Shown: positions 17,593-26,330 of the stretch, one piece after another
How positions within the stretch are numbered: position 1 is the stretch's first letter
Layout of the letters: the number at the start of each line of letters is the position of its first letter
Virus record (IMG/VR): IMGVR_UViG_3300047089_000067
Location: 1-34,332 of that record
DNA from: a virus
Length of the DNA: 34,332 bases
Direction: 5' to 3' (one strand)
The notes under the pieces: model-generated
Told to the model about the DNA's origin: nothing
The model's database searches: none
The model's input: the letters and a program-made list of their open reading frames with translations, nothing else
Made by a program: the position numbers and the translations under genes

Positions 17593-19923
17593 ATGACAAT
17601 CGCCCTCCAACCAGATCAGGAGATGGCGGCTCACTGGAAAACCCAGATTGAGCAGTGCGACAAATCTACTGAGAAATGGCGCAAGCGCGCTGAGAAGATT
17701 TCCAAGCACTATCGCGATGAGCGCGAGGACTCAGACAAGGGCATTGCCAAGCGCCTGAACCTGTTCTGGTCCAATGTCGAAACTTTGAAGCCTGTCATTT
17801 ATTCCAAGACGCCAGTTCCAATCTGCGAACGGCGATTCTTGGACAAGGACATTTCGGGCAGGGCGGCGTCAACCATTCTTGAGCGCGTATTGCGATACGA
17901 AGTAGCGATGAGCGGCTTCGACCCTACTATGCGCCGCTGCCGGAATGATTATCTGATCCCAGGTCGTGGCCAGTCGTGGGTTAGGTATGATCCAAAATTT
18001 GGCGAGCCAATCAGCCCGGAGCAGACCGCAGAAGACGATATTTCGGCCAAGGACAACGGCACGGAAATCGTTGATGAAGCGCGCGACGATGAAGTAGCGA
18101 GCGAAGAACGCGAGTTCTTATCGGAAAGCCTTGCGGTCGATTACGTCCATTGGCAGGACTTCTTTACGTTCCCTGCAAATGCCCGCACATGGACCGAGGT
18201 TGAAGGTGTGGGACGCAGGCTGTTCATGTCGCGCAATGACATGAAAGACGCTGACTTCAAGGACTGGAAAACCATTCCGCTCGACCATGTGCCAAAGATG
18301 GAAGGCAATCAGGGTGGTGGCAGCACGGTTTCCGGTCAGGAAGGCGTGCAGGCAACCGTTTACGAAATCTGGTGGAAGCCGGAGCGGCGGGTTTATTTCA
18401 TCGCCAAGAGCTATGACAAGGTTTGCAAGGAGGCCGATGACCCCTTGAAGCTGGAAGGCTTCTTTCCTTGCCCAGAGCCATTATCGGCCACCATGACCAA
18501 CGACAGCATGATCCCCGTGCCGGATTATGCCGAAAGTCAGGATCAATATACCCAGATTGATGACCTGACCAAACGCATCGATATCTTGACGGCCTCGACC
18601 AAGGTGATTGGTGTTTATGACGCGGCTGCGCAGTCATTGAAACGTGTCTTCGAGGAAGCGAGCGAGCCGAACCTGATCCCAGTTGATAGCTGGGCAATGT
18701 TTGCCGAAAAGGGCGGCATCAAGGGCGCAATTGATTGGGTGCCGATCGAAGCCATCGCCAAGACGCTGAATATCCTGATTGAAGTGCGCACCAAGATCAT
18801 TGAGGATCTGGACCGCACGACCGGCATTTCCGATATCATGCGCGGCACATCAGATGCCCGCGAAACCATGGGCGGGCAGCGCCTCAAGAGCAATAACAGC
18901 TCCACGCGGGTTCGCGAACGTCAGGATGACATGGCGCGATTTGCTCGCGATGTCATCTCGATCATGGCAGAGATCGTCTCGGAGCATTATTCGCCAGAGA
19001 CACTGATTCAGATTTCAGGTGCGATGAATGATGAGGGGCTTGATCCTCCGTCATTGCCGAGCCCACCCTTACAACCGTCCGCGCAGCCATTGCCTCCTGC
19101 GCAGATGCCCCCGCAGGCCGGGCCGCCAGGTCATATGCAGACAGCAGCGCCTGCGGGGCCGCCATTGGAAACGCCTGAGCAAAAGCAGGCGCGCAAGCTC
19201 GAGCTGATTTCGCAAGCCATCATGCTTTTGCGCCAAGACAAGCTTCGGGGATTCCGGATCGACATTGAGACGGACTCGACCGTTCAGGGCGATGCCGAGC
19301 AGGAAAAGGCGCAGCGGATCGAGTTCCTGACCGCAACAACCAAGTTTATCGAGACAGCGGCACAAGTCACGGGGCTTGTCCCTGAGTTTGCGCCATTGGC
19401 CGCCAAGATGCTTGGCTTTGGCGTGCGTGGCTTCCGGGTTGGCCGCGACCTTGAAAGCGCGATTGACGACTTCTGCGACAAGGCAGAGCAGGACGCCAAG
19501 GAGCGCGCCGCCAATCCGCAACAGAAGCCTGACCCTGAAACGATCAAGGCCCAGACGGAGCAGATGAAGGCGCAAGCCGAGATCGATCGGCAGCGGGTTG
19601 AGAACGAAGGGGAGGCGGCTAATTCGGCTGCCAATCTCCGCATGAAAGAGATTGACATGCAGATGGAGCAAATGCGGCTCCGCATGGCTGAAATCAAGCT
19701 TGAGGAAACTCGCCTTCAGGTCATGGGAAAGGCTCATGAAGCCTCGGAAGGCGAGGCCGGCTCAACCAAGGGATTTGGTATTCATCCGGTCATTGCCGGC
19801 GAGCATATCGTAAAGGCAGCGCAGGCGATTGATTTAGCATCACGGCGTAATGCAGCTCCCAAGCGAATTATACGCGGGCCAGATGGCAAGGCATCTCATG
19901 TCGTGACGGAGTTTGCCGAATGA
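17593..19923 (+). CDS. Portal protein
   Basis: This 776-residue protein would form the twelve-subunit ring at one head vertex through which DNA enters and leaves. It sits directly downstream of the terminase block. Characteristic blocks are FWSNVETLKPVIYSKTPVP (residues 58-76), YVHWQDFFTFPANART (184-199), TGISDIMRGTSDARETMGGQ (410-429) and STRVRERQDDMARFARDV (437-454). A Pro/Gln-rich stretch at about 484-528 links to a C-terminal part with a long coiled coil (about 650-715), which may form a barrel inside the head as in P22. It is long for a portal and similar in size to P22 gp1. The ATG follows the previous stop by 3 bp without a good ribosome-binding site, so coupling is likely. Confidence 0.9.
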   Translation: MTIALQPDQEMAAHWKTQIEQCDKSTEKWRKRAEKISKHYRDEREDSDKGIAKRLNLFWSNVETLKPVIYSKTPVPICERRFLDKDISGRAASTILERVLRYEVAMSGFDPTMRRCRNDYLIPGRGQSWVRYDPKFGEPISPEQTAEDDISAKDNGTEIVDEARDDEVASEEREFLSESLAVDYVHWQDFFTFPANARTWTEVEGVGRRLFMSRNDMKDADFKDWKTIPLDHVPKMEGNQGGGSTVSGQEGVQATVYEIWWKPERRVYFIAKSYDKVCKEADDPLKLEGFFPCPEPLSATMTNDSMIPVPDYAESQDQYTQIDDLTKRIDILTASTKVIGVYDAAAQSLKRVFEEASEPNLIPVDSWAMFAEKGGIKGAIDWVPIEAIAKTLNILIEVRTKIIEDLDRTTGISDIMRGTSDARETMGGQRLKSNNSSTRVRERQDDMARFARDVISIMAEIVSEHYSPETLIQISGAMNDEGLDPPSLPSPPLQPSAQPLPPAQMPPQAGPPGHMQTAAPAGPPLETPEQKQARKLELISQAIMLLRQDKLRGFRIDIETDSTVQGDAEQEKAQRIEFLTATTKFIETAAQVTGLVPEFAPLAAKMLGFGVRGFRVGRDLESAIDDFCDKAEQDAKERAANPQQKPDPETIKAQTEQMKAQAEIDRQRVENEGEAANSAANLRMKEIDMQMEQMRLRMAEIKLEETRLQVMGKAHEASEGEAGSTKGFGIHPVIAGEHIVKAAQAIDLASRRNAAPKRIIRGPDGKASHVVTEFAE

Positions 19924-20261
19924 AGCAAATGGGCGAAATCATCGTTGATCATCGCGCATCGCCTGGATTGCCGGAAGATGTCGCGCGGTGGGCTGGATAT
20001 GACCCAAGGTTCTGCCGTGAAGGCAAAATATACAAGCAGGAAACGCTACACTGCTCGCATTGCGATGCTCACATGGTGAAGAATCCATTTCGCGTTAGAG
20101 AGCGACACTACTGCTCGAAATGTGCTGGGCACTACATCTGCGATGCTTGCGCCTTTCTTGCCGTGCAGCCGGATTATGTCCACACGCCATATAAAAAGGT
20201 TGTCGATACCCTTCTCACCAAAGCAGCGATGGGTAGTCCCGTGAAACTGTTAACTCCATAG
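19920..20261 (+). CDS. Zinc-ribbon protein after the portal gene
   Basis: This encodes 113 residues from the ATG at 19920, overlapping the portal stop. There are three pairs of cysteines: HCSHCDAHM (residues 44-52), HYCSKCAGHY and ICDACAFLA. They form one or two zinc ribbons in the middle of the protein. It is coupled to the portal gene and precedes a virion gene, so it may take part in head assembly. No family name is known to me. Confidence 0.7.
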   Translation: MKQMGEIIVDHRASPGLPEDVARWAGYDPRFCREGKIYKQETLHCSHCDAHMVKNPFRVRERHYCSKCAGHYICDACAFLAVQPDYVHTPYKKVVDTLLTKAAMGSPVKLLTP

Positions 20262-20271
20262 AGGAAATACA

Positions 20272-20787
20272 ATGTCGAAGCGCATCTTTCAGGTTTCTAC
20301 GTTCACCCCGACCGCGCAGGCAGATGGCGTTCTGTCTGCCGGCACGTTTGCTGCCCTCAAAGCAGGTTCGGCAACTGACATTCTGAAAATCGGAAAAGTC
20401 CTGCTTGAAGGGCAGGCTAGCTCGAGTTCGGTCACGGCGACCTGTCTTGCGCGATCCTCGACGCTGGCAATCACCCCGACTGCTCTTGCGCTGCCTAACT
20501 CGGATGCCCCGGTCAACATCGCGGCGACCGCGGTATCGACGGCGCCGGTTGCCATGGTCGCGGCCGCAACCCCTCCGAACCGTTCGCCGGCCGTTACTGT
20601 TGCGCGCCTCAATCTGACCTTCAATGCGTTCGGGGGAATCATTCAGTGGCAGACCAATCCGGGCTCCGAAGAGGAATGGGTTTCGGTCGGCACTGCAACA
20701 ACCTCGAACTCTGAAACGGTCCTATCATCGGCTAACGTCGGCACAGCCGGCGCTATCGGGGCCAATATCTTCTACGAGGTTCTGTAA
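20272..20787 (+). CDS. Beta-rich probable head decoration protein
   Basis: This encodes 171 residues from the ATG at 20272, preceded by AGGAAATACA. It is rich in Ala, Thr, Ser and Val, with short strands (FQVSTFTPTAQADGVLSAGT, then AVTVARLNLTFNAFGGIIQW), and few charged residues except EEEW. No enzyme motif. The position after the portal block suggests a head decoration or head-completion protein. Confidence 0.65.
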   Translation: MSKRIFQVSTFTPTAQADGVLSAGTFAALKAGSATDILKIGKVLLEGQASSSSVTATCLARSSTLAITPTALALPNSDAPVNIAATAVSTAPVAMVAAATPPNRSPAVTVARLNLTFNAFGGIIQWQTNPGSEEEWVSVGTATTSNSETVLSSANVGTAGAIGANIFYEVL

Positions 20788-20798
20788 GAAAATTTTAA

Positions 20799-21458
20799 AT
20801 GCCGACGCTATTCAACCTAGCGCGCATGACGACGGCCACGACGGGAACGGGGACAATTACGCTTGGATCCGCGGTTTCCGGATATCTCACATTTGCATTG
20901 GCCGGAGTCACCAATGGAACAGTGGTATCCTACGGAATCAAGGACGGCGCAAATTCGGAAGTAGGAACGGGGACCTATACATCGTCAGGAACAACACTTT
21001 CGAGAACCGTCACTGTATCGACCAACAGCAATTCGGCGATAAATCTTTCCGGAACTGCTGAAGTTTATATCACGGCTCGAGCAGAGGATATTGTTACTTA
21101 TAGCGCTCCGGCATGGACGGTGTGGACACCGACGGTCACACCTGGCACTGGATCGTTTACGACTGTAAGCGCCACAGGCGGTTATTTTGCTATCGGAAAA
21201 CTTGTTAATTTTTCTGTCACCATAACAATCACAACTGCTGGAACGGCATCCGGAGCGATGTCAATCCCATTGCCAATAGGCACAGCAGCTCGCCCTGCGA
21301 TGGCTATGGTAGGCGAGACTAATGTAGTTGGTTTCAGTGGGTATGGCCGTATCGCATCGGGCGCAACTACAATTGGTGTCATCAATAAATATGACAACAC
21401 AACTTTCATTGGAAATGGAAACGTCGTCACAATAACCGGCATTTATGAGCAAACCTGA
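20799..21458 (+). CDS. Fibre-like phage surface protein
   Basis: This encodes 219 residues from the ATG at 20799. The first 100 residues (MPTLFNLARMTTATTGTGTI, then LTFALAGVTNGTVVSYGIKD) are a conserved module of phage tail-fibre or receptor-binding proteins. The second half is Gly/Thr/Val-rich with repeated beta strands. A ribosome-binding site is barely visible, so expression may depend on the upstream gene. Its stop overlaps the next start (TGATG). A virion surface role is likely; the exact place (head fibre or tail fibre) is unknown. Confidence 0.7.
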   Translation: MPTLFNLARMTTATTGTGTITLGSAVSGYLTFALAGVTNGTVVSYGIKDGANSEVGTGTYTSSGTTLSRTVTVSTNSNSAINLSGTAEVYITARAEDIVTYSAPAWTVWTPTVTPGTGSFTTVSATGGYFAIGKLVNFSVTITITTAGTASGAMSIPLPIGTAARPAMAMVGETNVVGFSGYGRIASGATTIGVINKYDNTTFIGNGNVVTITGIYEQT

Positions 21459-22393
21459 TGCTGGGGTTTGATGCACTAGCACGCTTGGCTCTTGGTCAAG
21501 TTCCTTTTGCCGATGCGCCATTTCGTCAATTAAATTTTGATCCTACCAAGCTGATTAGGTCAGCACCGCCGCAATTACTGCCCATCAATCTTAATCTCTA
21601 TACCGTTCAGGTCGTAGCGAATCCGTTTAGTCAGTCGTCATGGCCGCCATCGAGGTTTGCGCGATTTACTCATGCGAAAATCCAGCAGTTAAATCTGCCA
21701 TTACTCGCAAATCTAGGACCGTTTAGCCAAACATCGGTGCCATCATTCAGGGCAAGGTCGGCATCGGCGTTTCAGCCCCAGAATATTGCCTTAACTGCTT
21801 CTATCGGGCCGTTCAGGCAGGGAGATTTTGGCTCACCAAAGATATTGCGATCGTCGCCGCTTCAAGCGGTTCCATTCAATCTCAATCTGATCGCAAACCT
21901 TGGTCCGTTTACGCAGATCAATTGGCTTGCGCCGCAGCGGTCAATCGTTGCGCTCGCACTGGCACCTCCAAATGTGCCGCTGCTTGATATCCAGTCGAGG
22001 CCATTTGCGAACTTCATATTTACGGGGGCTGCCAGAGCCAGACTCAGCATTCCGGCTTATCCGGTCTTCAATATCCCGCTTGAAACGCCGGTTGATACTA
22101 ACGATGGCGTTTGGGTTAAGCGCAAGCGCAAAAAGGTCGGTCCAGATCCGATTGAGCTTGAACTGGCAGAGAAGTCCAGCCGGCGCGCTGCGCTCGAGTT
22201 GGCGATCTACGGGCCTGAAGTCGAATTCACGATTCCAGCGCCTGTTTTTGAGTCGCCCAAGCCCTATGTTGACGTGAGCGAACTGGCAAAGGTCATTGCG
22301 CAGGCGCAGGCAGACCAGCATCAGGAATTGCGGTTAAAGGCCGAGGCTGACGAGGAAGCCGATCTGGAATCCATCTTGCGGGAGATTTTGTGA
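21458..22393 (+). CDS. Protein with five degenerate repeats, probable virion protein
   Basis: This encodes 311 residues from the ATG at 21458. Residues 41-200 hold five degenerate repeats of about 32 residues built around NLxLxANLGPFxQ: PINLNLYTVQVVANPFSQSS, LNLPLLANLGPFSQT, IALTASIGPFRQG, FNLNLIANLGPFTQI, and a last weaker copy NVPLLDIQSRPFANF. A basic stretch (WVKRKRKKVGPD) follows at about 219-230, then an acidic helix (ELRLKAEADEEADLESILRE). This suggests an elongated beta structure with a head-binding or DNA-binding tail. The family is not known to me. Confidence 0.7.
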   Translation: MLGFDALARLALGQVPFADAPFRQLNFDPTKLIRSAPPQLLPINLNLYTVQVVANPFSQSSWPPSRFARFTHAKIQQLNLPLLANLGPFSQTSVPSFRARSASAFQPQNIALTASIGPFRQGDFGSPKILRSSPLQAVPFNLNLIANLGPFTQINWLAPQRSIVALALAPPNVPLLDIQSRPFANFIFTGAARARLSIPAYPVFNIPLETPVDTNDGVWVKRKRKKVGPDPIELELAEKSSRRAALELAIYGPEVEFTIPAPVFESPKPYVDVSELAKVIAQAQADQHQELRLKAEADEEADLESILREIL

Positions 22394-22707
22394 TGCAAAG
22401 AATGTGTAAATCATGCGGGCAATGGCATGATCTGGACGAACCATGGCCTGAGAAGTGTTTCCGGCATTTTGAACGTAAGGGTTCGGCGCCCTATGTGATT
22501 TCTGACAATATGGATCCGACCAAACACCATGCGACAGGAAATATGATTTCGAGCAAGCGGGCGTTTTCCAAGGAAACCCGCGCGGCGGGGTGTGTCGAAA
22601 TCGGAAATGAGCCAATTAAAGCCCGCAAGCCGATTCCGCTGGATAAAAGTCAACGCCGGGAGGCAATTAAGCGGACGATTTACGAATTGCGGAATGGCCG
22701 TGCGTAG
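22393..22707 (+). CDS. Zinc-ribbon phage protein upstream of scaffold
   Basis: This encodes 104 residues from the ATG at 22393 overlapping the previous stop (TGATG); a GTG one codon earlier is possible. The N-terminal CKSCGQWHDLDEPWPEKC gives a small metal site. It is followed by VISDNMDPTKHHATGNMISS, SKETRAAGCVEIGNE and a helical C-terminus. This combination, with conserved His-His and a late Cys, recurs next to scaffold genes in proteobacterial podoviruses. The function is unknown. Confidence 0.75.
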   Translation: MQRMCKSCGQWHDLDEPWPEKCFRHFERKGSAPYVISDNMDPTKHHATGNMISSKRAFSKETRAAGCVEIGNEPIKARKPIPLDKSQRREAIKRTIYELRNGRA

Positions 22708-22741
22708 AAAAAAACAGCTATTTCTGCTATCTATGTAAATC

Positions 22742-23863
22742 ATGAGCGAGCTGGCCGATGATCAGACAATTGAAAATGATGTTGGCGGCATTTCGCCTGC
22801 GGAAATTCCTGCGGAACAATCATCCGGAACTGCTGAACGAGTAATTCCGGAGAAGACCGAAAAGCTTTCGCTTCGGGATCAGCTCAATAAATCGGTTGAG
22901 ACGGTCAGGACCGAGGAAGCCAAGCGCGTCCGTGACGCAGCGACCGGCAAATTCACCAAATCAGATGCCAGCGCGGCTATTGAAAAGCCTGCTGCGGCAG
23001 AAATTCCCAAGCCTGAACAGAACGCGCAACCCGAGGCGTCAAAAACCGATGGGCCGCCCTCTGCATGGGCCAAAATCTGGGAAGGCCTAACTCCCGAGGC
23101 GCGGGCGATCGCAGTCAAACGCGAAACCGAAGTTGCCAAGGGATTTGAAGAGTACCGAGGTAAAACCGCTCAACTCCAGGAAATCTCGCAAGCCCTAGAG
23201 CCTCTCAAGCCTATGCTTCAACAGCAAGGCATTCAGAACGAGGCCCAAGCCGTCAAAAGGCTTTTGGAATGGGAAGGAAGCTTTCGCAATCCGCAGACGC
23301 GGATGCAGGCTTTCCAAAACCTTGCGCAGCAATACGGGGTTGATCTTTCAACACTGGTCCAAAATCCATCCCAAGCTCATCAAACGGCGCAGGACATTCC
23401 CGAGCCGCTACGGCCGGTTATCGACCAGTTCGGCAATATCGTTCAGGAAGTAAACGGCCTCAAGCAGGAGTTTCAACGCTCCCGCGAGGAACGCATTTCC
23501 AATGAACTGACTGCTTTCGCCAAGGATAAGCCGCACTTTGAAAAGGTGCGCGTGATCATGGGGCAACTCATGACATCAGGCATTGTCCAGCCCGGGGATC
23601 TTGAAGGCGCTTATCAAAAGGCGACTTCTCTTCATCCGGAAGTCTCGGCCGCGATAAGAGCGGAAGAGACGGCAAAAGCAGCAGCCGAACTTGCCAAGAC
23701 CAACGCTGAAAAGGCTGCACGAGCTCGCGCGGCCGCCGTATCGCCATCACAGCGCTCTCCCAACGGAGCGTCGAATGGTGCGGCCGGCAAGCCGCGATCA
23801 AGCAGCGTCCGGGAAAGTCTCAATAACGCCATTGGTGAGTTGAGGGAGGGACAGCGGGCCTAA
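22742..23863 (+). CDS. Head scaffolding protein
   Basis: The 373-residue protein is placed immediately before the major capsid gene. It has the typical make-up: a charged, disordered N-terminus (residues 1-105), a long helical part rich in Glu, Gln, Lys and Ala (LQEISQALEPLKPMLQQQGI, IVQEVNGLKQEFQRSREERI), and an Ala/Lys-rich C-terminal helix followed by a Ser/Asn/Gly linker and basic end, which would contact capsid protein. There is no protease motif. The start at 22742 lies in an AT-rich 34-bp gap with no ribosome-binding site; an internal promoter is possible but its boxes are weak. Confidence 0.82.
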   Translation: MSELADDQTIENDVGGISPAEIPAEQSSGTAERVIPEKTEKLSLRDQLNKSVETVRTEEAKRVRDAATGKFTKSDASAAIEKPAAAEIPKPEQNAQPEASKTDGPPSAWAKIWEGLTPEARAIAVKRETEVAKGFEEYRGKTAQLQEISQALEPLKPMLQQQGIQNEAQAVKRLLEWEGSFRNPQTRMQAFQNLAQQYGVDLSTLVQNPSQAHQTAQDIPEPLRPVIDQFGNIVQEVNGLKQEFQRSREERISNELTAFAKDKPHFEKVRVIMGQLMTSGIVQPGDLEGAYQKATSLHPEVSAAIRAEETAKAAAELAKTNAEKAARARAAAVSPSQRSPNGASNGAAGKPRSSSVRESLNNAIGELREGQRA

Positions 23864-23880
23864 CCCATGAGGGGTAGGCT

Positions 23881-24912
23881 ATGGCCTTTCCGAATCTTTC
23901 TGAAATCGTGACGACCACCTTGCGTTCGCGCACGGGTGAACTTGCAGACAACATGAGCCGCAACAACGCTCTGTTGGCTCGTCTTTCCCGCAGGGGAAAG
24001 ATCAAGACGTTCTCTGGCGGTCGAACCATCGTCCAGGAATTGAACTACGCCAATAACCAGACCTTCCAATGGTACTCCGGTTATCAGGTTCTCAACATCG
24101 CGCCTTCGCAGACCTTCTCTGCGGCTGAATTCCCCATTCGTCAGTCTGCCGTGGCTGTCTCCATCTCCGGTCTGGAAGAACTCCAGAACTCCGGCGAGGA
24201 AGCCATCATCGATCTCTTGGAAAGCCGTATCGAGAACGCAGAAGAGACGTTCATGAACGGCATGAGCCAAGGCATCTATGGCGACGGTACGGTGACGGGA
24301 TCGGTCAATGGCCTTCAGCTCCTGATCGCGACATCTCCGACCTCAGGCCTTGTCGGCGGCATTGATCGATCGACGTGGACGTTCTGGCAGAACCAGGCTT
24401 ATTCGTCGCTTACCAATGGCGGCGCGGCGGCAACGGCTGCGAACATCCAGCAGTATATGGATTCGCTTTGGGTGACGCTGGTGCGTGGGCGCGATTGCCC
24501 GGATCTGATCGTCGCTGACAACAACTACTACAAGCTTTACTGGCAGAGCTTGCAGGCCATTCAGCGCATTGCGAGCGAGAACGGCTCCGGTGAGCATGGC
24601 GCCCTGGGCTATCAGTCGCTCAAGTACAACACCGCTGATGTGGTGCTTGACGGCGGCTTCCAGGGCTTCTCGTCCGATCCGTTCCCCGGCGAGGTTTCCT
24701 CGACCGTGACCGGCCTCGGCGGTGCGCCGACCAATACGATGTACTTCGTCAACACGAAGTATCTGCATTGGCGTCCGCACGCTCGCCGCAACATGGTGCC
24801 GCTCGATCCCGATCGGTTCTCCGTCAATCAGGACGCAATGGTGAAACTCATGGGCTGGGCGGGCAATATGACGCTCAGCAATGCGTTCCTCCAAGGCGTG
24901 CTTTCGGCTTAA
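23881..24912 (+). CDS. Major capsid protein
   Basis: The 343-residue protein follows the scaffold gene after 17 bp and has GGGGTAGG before its ATG. Blocks such as SEIVTTTLRSRTGELADNMS, VQELNYANNQTFQWYSGYQV, SAVAVSISGLEELQNSGEEA and FVNTKYLHWRPHARRNMVPL fit HK97-fold capsid proteins of short-tailed phages. The start helix, the long E-loop-like strand region and the spine helix (AIIDLLESRIENAEETF) are in the expected order. It lacks a long N-terminal delta domain, which agrees with the separate scaffold. Confidence 0.9.
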   Translation: MAFPNLSEIVTTTLRSRTGELADNMSRNNALLARLSRRGKIKTFSGGRTIVQELNYANNQTFQWYSGYQVLNIAPSQTFSAAEFPIRQSAVAVSISGLEELQNSGEEAIIDLLESRIENAEETFMNGMSQGIYGDGTVTGSVNGLQLLIATSPTSGLVGGIDRSTWTFWQNQAYSSLTNGGAAATAANIQQYMDSLWVTLVRGRDCPDLIVADNNYYKLYWQSLQAIQRIASENGSGEHGALGYQSLKYNTADVVLDGGFQGFSSDPFPGEVSSTVTGLGGAPTNTMYFVNTKYLHWRPHARRNMVPLDPDRFSVNQDAMVKLMGWAGNMTLSNAFLQGVLSA

Positions 24913-24924
24913 GGAGCAGAACAC

Positions 24925-25488
24925 ATGACTGTCGCAGGTTATAATACCCTCAACACCGAAGGCATTGATTTTACGGCGACCTATACCGGCTACAATCAGG
25001 CCAGCGCCGTATCATCGACCAACACGCCTGATTATCCAGGCCCGACTGGCCCGTTTGTTCTTGGCCAAGTTGCCAAGGGCATCGATGGATCTGAGTTCGT
25101 CTACGTTCTCGCGGGTGGCACGATTGCCGCTGGTGATGTGCTGATCATCACCAACACCGCTGCATTGTGGACGGCCAACTCCATCACGACAAACAACGCG
25201 GTCGGCCTTCTGGGCGACCTTGTTGCGGTTGCTCTCGTGGCGATTGCGTCCGGTTCCTATGGCTGGGTGCAGCGCGCGGGCAAGTGCGCCACGCTGAACA
25301 CCGTCGCATCTGTTGCGGCGAATGCCCAGCTTCGCACCACGTCAACGGCTGGTCGTTTGACCGGCACGAGCACGGCTGGATCGACCACGAAGATCAGCGG
25401 CATCGTGTTGGCGGCTTCTGCAACGGGCACGGCAGGCGCCTTCCAGGAAGGCGTCCTCAACTTCCCGACCATCAGCACGGGCGATTAA
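24925..25488 (+). CDS. Head decoration-type protein
   Basis: This encodes 187 residues from the ATG at 24925, with GGAG nearby upstream. It is Gly/Ala/Thr/Val-rich with many short strands (GPFVLGQVAKGIDGSEFVYV, then LAGGTIAAGDVLIITN). The phrase SGSYGWVQRAGKCATL is common in phage head-decoration and capsid-accessory proteins next to capsid genes. The stop overlaps the next ATG (TAATG). Confidence 0.75.
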   Translation: MTVAGYNTLNTEGIDFTATYTGYNQASAVSSTNTPDYPGPTGPFVLGQVAKGIDGSEFVYVLAGGTIAAGDVLIITNTAALWTANSITTNNAVGLLGDLVAVALVAIASGSYGWVQRAGKCATLNTVASVAANAQLRTTSTAGRLTGTSTAGSTTKISGIVLAASATGTAGAFQEGVLNFPTISTGD

Positions 25489-26330
25489 TGTTCGCGCCAG
25501 CGATCAACATCAACGACTCGGGCGGGGTTCAGTCCCCGCCCGAACCTATTGAAATTGAGATCTACACGAATTTTCCAGCAGAAACGCTTGAGCGAAACAT
25601 TCGGGAGAATGCGAAGCGCAACCTTCCATTCCTGACAAGCCAGAGTTTCGAAAATACCAATGAGCCGTTGGCGATCGTCGCGGGAGGTCCAACCCTCAAA
25701 ACGACAATCAATGAACTGCGCAAATTCAAGCATGTGATGGTTTGCGGGTCAGCGCACGATCATCTGATTTCGCAAGGTATCAAGCCAAGCTATGCCGTGT
25801 TTTGTGACGGAATGCCTCATCCTCCGTTCTTTTCCGAGATAGCTAAGAACTGCCAGTATCTACTGGCCACGCAATGCGATCCATCGTTGTTTGATCATCT
25901 GGCAGACCGCAAGATCATGATGTGGGATTGCGAGGATGCCGGCCTTGATGTCGGAACTTACGCGGGGCGTAAACGTATCGTTGGCGGATCAACGGTGGCC
26001 ATGCGAGCGCCTGCGCTTGGCATGTTGCTTGGATTTTCAGATTTTCATTTCTTTGGCGTAGATTCCTCGTTCGAAGACGAGATCGATCGTCACGCTTATG
26101 ATTATGCAGACGAGAGCGATGTCTTGCCGGCGCGGATGGTCGAATTCAACGGGCGCCTGTTCAAGACATGCAACGCCTTTGTGGCGCAGGCGCAGGACTT
26201 CCAAAGCACACTGAAAAAATACGGAACGCTTTTCAACGTCACCGTTCACGGCGATAGCCTTCTGCGCGCCGTCTGGATGGACATGGTTGAAAAGCGAGAT
26301 GCGTTATTCAAACGGGAGAAAGCAGCATGA
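25488..26330 (+). CDS. DUF115 / MptE-like protein in the head operon
   Basis: This encodes 280 residues from the ATG at 25488, coupled to the decoration gene. The Rossmann-type core has LAIVAGGPTLKTTINELRKF (residues 61-80), VMVCGSAHDHLISQGIKPSY (83-102), AVFCDGMPH, IVGGSTVAMRAPALGMLLGF (164-183) and FHFFGVDSSFED. These match the DUF115/MptE-like fold, shared by 6-hydroxymethylpterin pyrophosphokinase and the flagellin-modifying motility accessory factors. The phage could use it to attach a sugar or nucleotide to a virion protein (inference). An enzyme of this type among head genes is unusual. Confidence 0.78.
   Translation: MFAPAININDSGGVQSPPEPIEIEIYTNFPAETLERNIRENAKRNLPFLTSQSFENTNEPLAIVAGGPTLKTTINELRKFKHVMVCGSAHDHLISQGIKPSYAVFCDGMPHPPFFSEIAKNCQYLLATQCDPSLFDHLADRKIMMWDCEDAGLDVGTYAGRKRIVGGSTVAMRAPALGMLLGFSDFHFFGVDSSFEDEIDRHAYDYADESDVLPARMVEFNGRLFKTCNAFVAQAQDFQSTLKKYGTLFNVTVHGDSLLRAVWMDMVEKRDALFKREKAA

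Noticed and set aside
25167-25487. Longer start for the DUF115-like gene
   Set aside because: The extension overlaps the decoration gene in another frame and has no family resemblance. The ATG at 25488 is coupled by TAATG.
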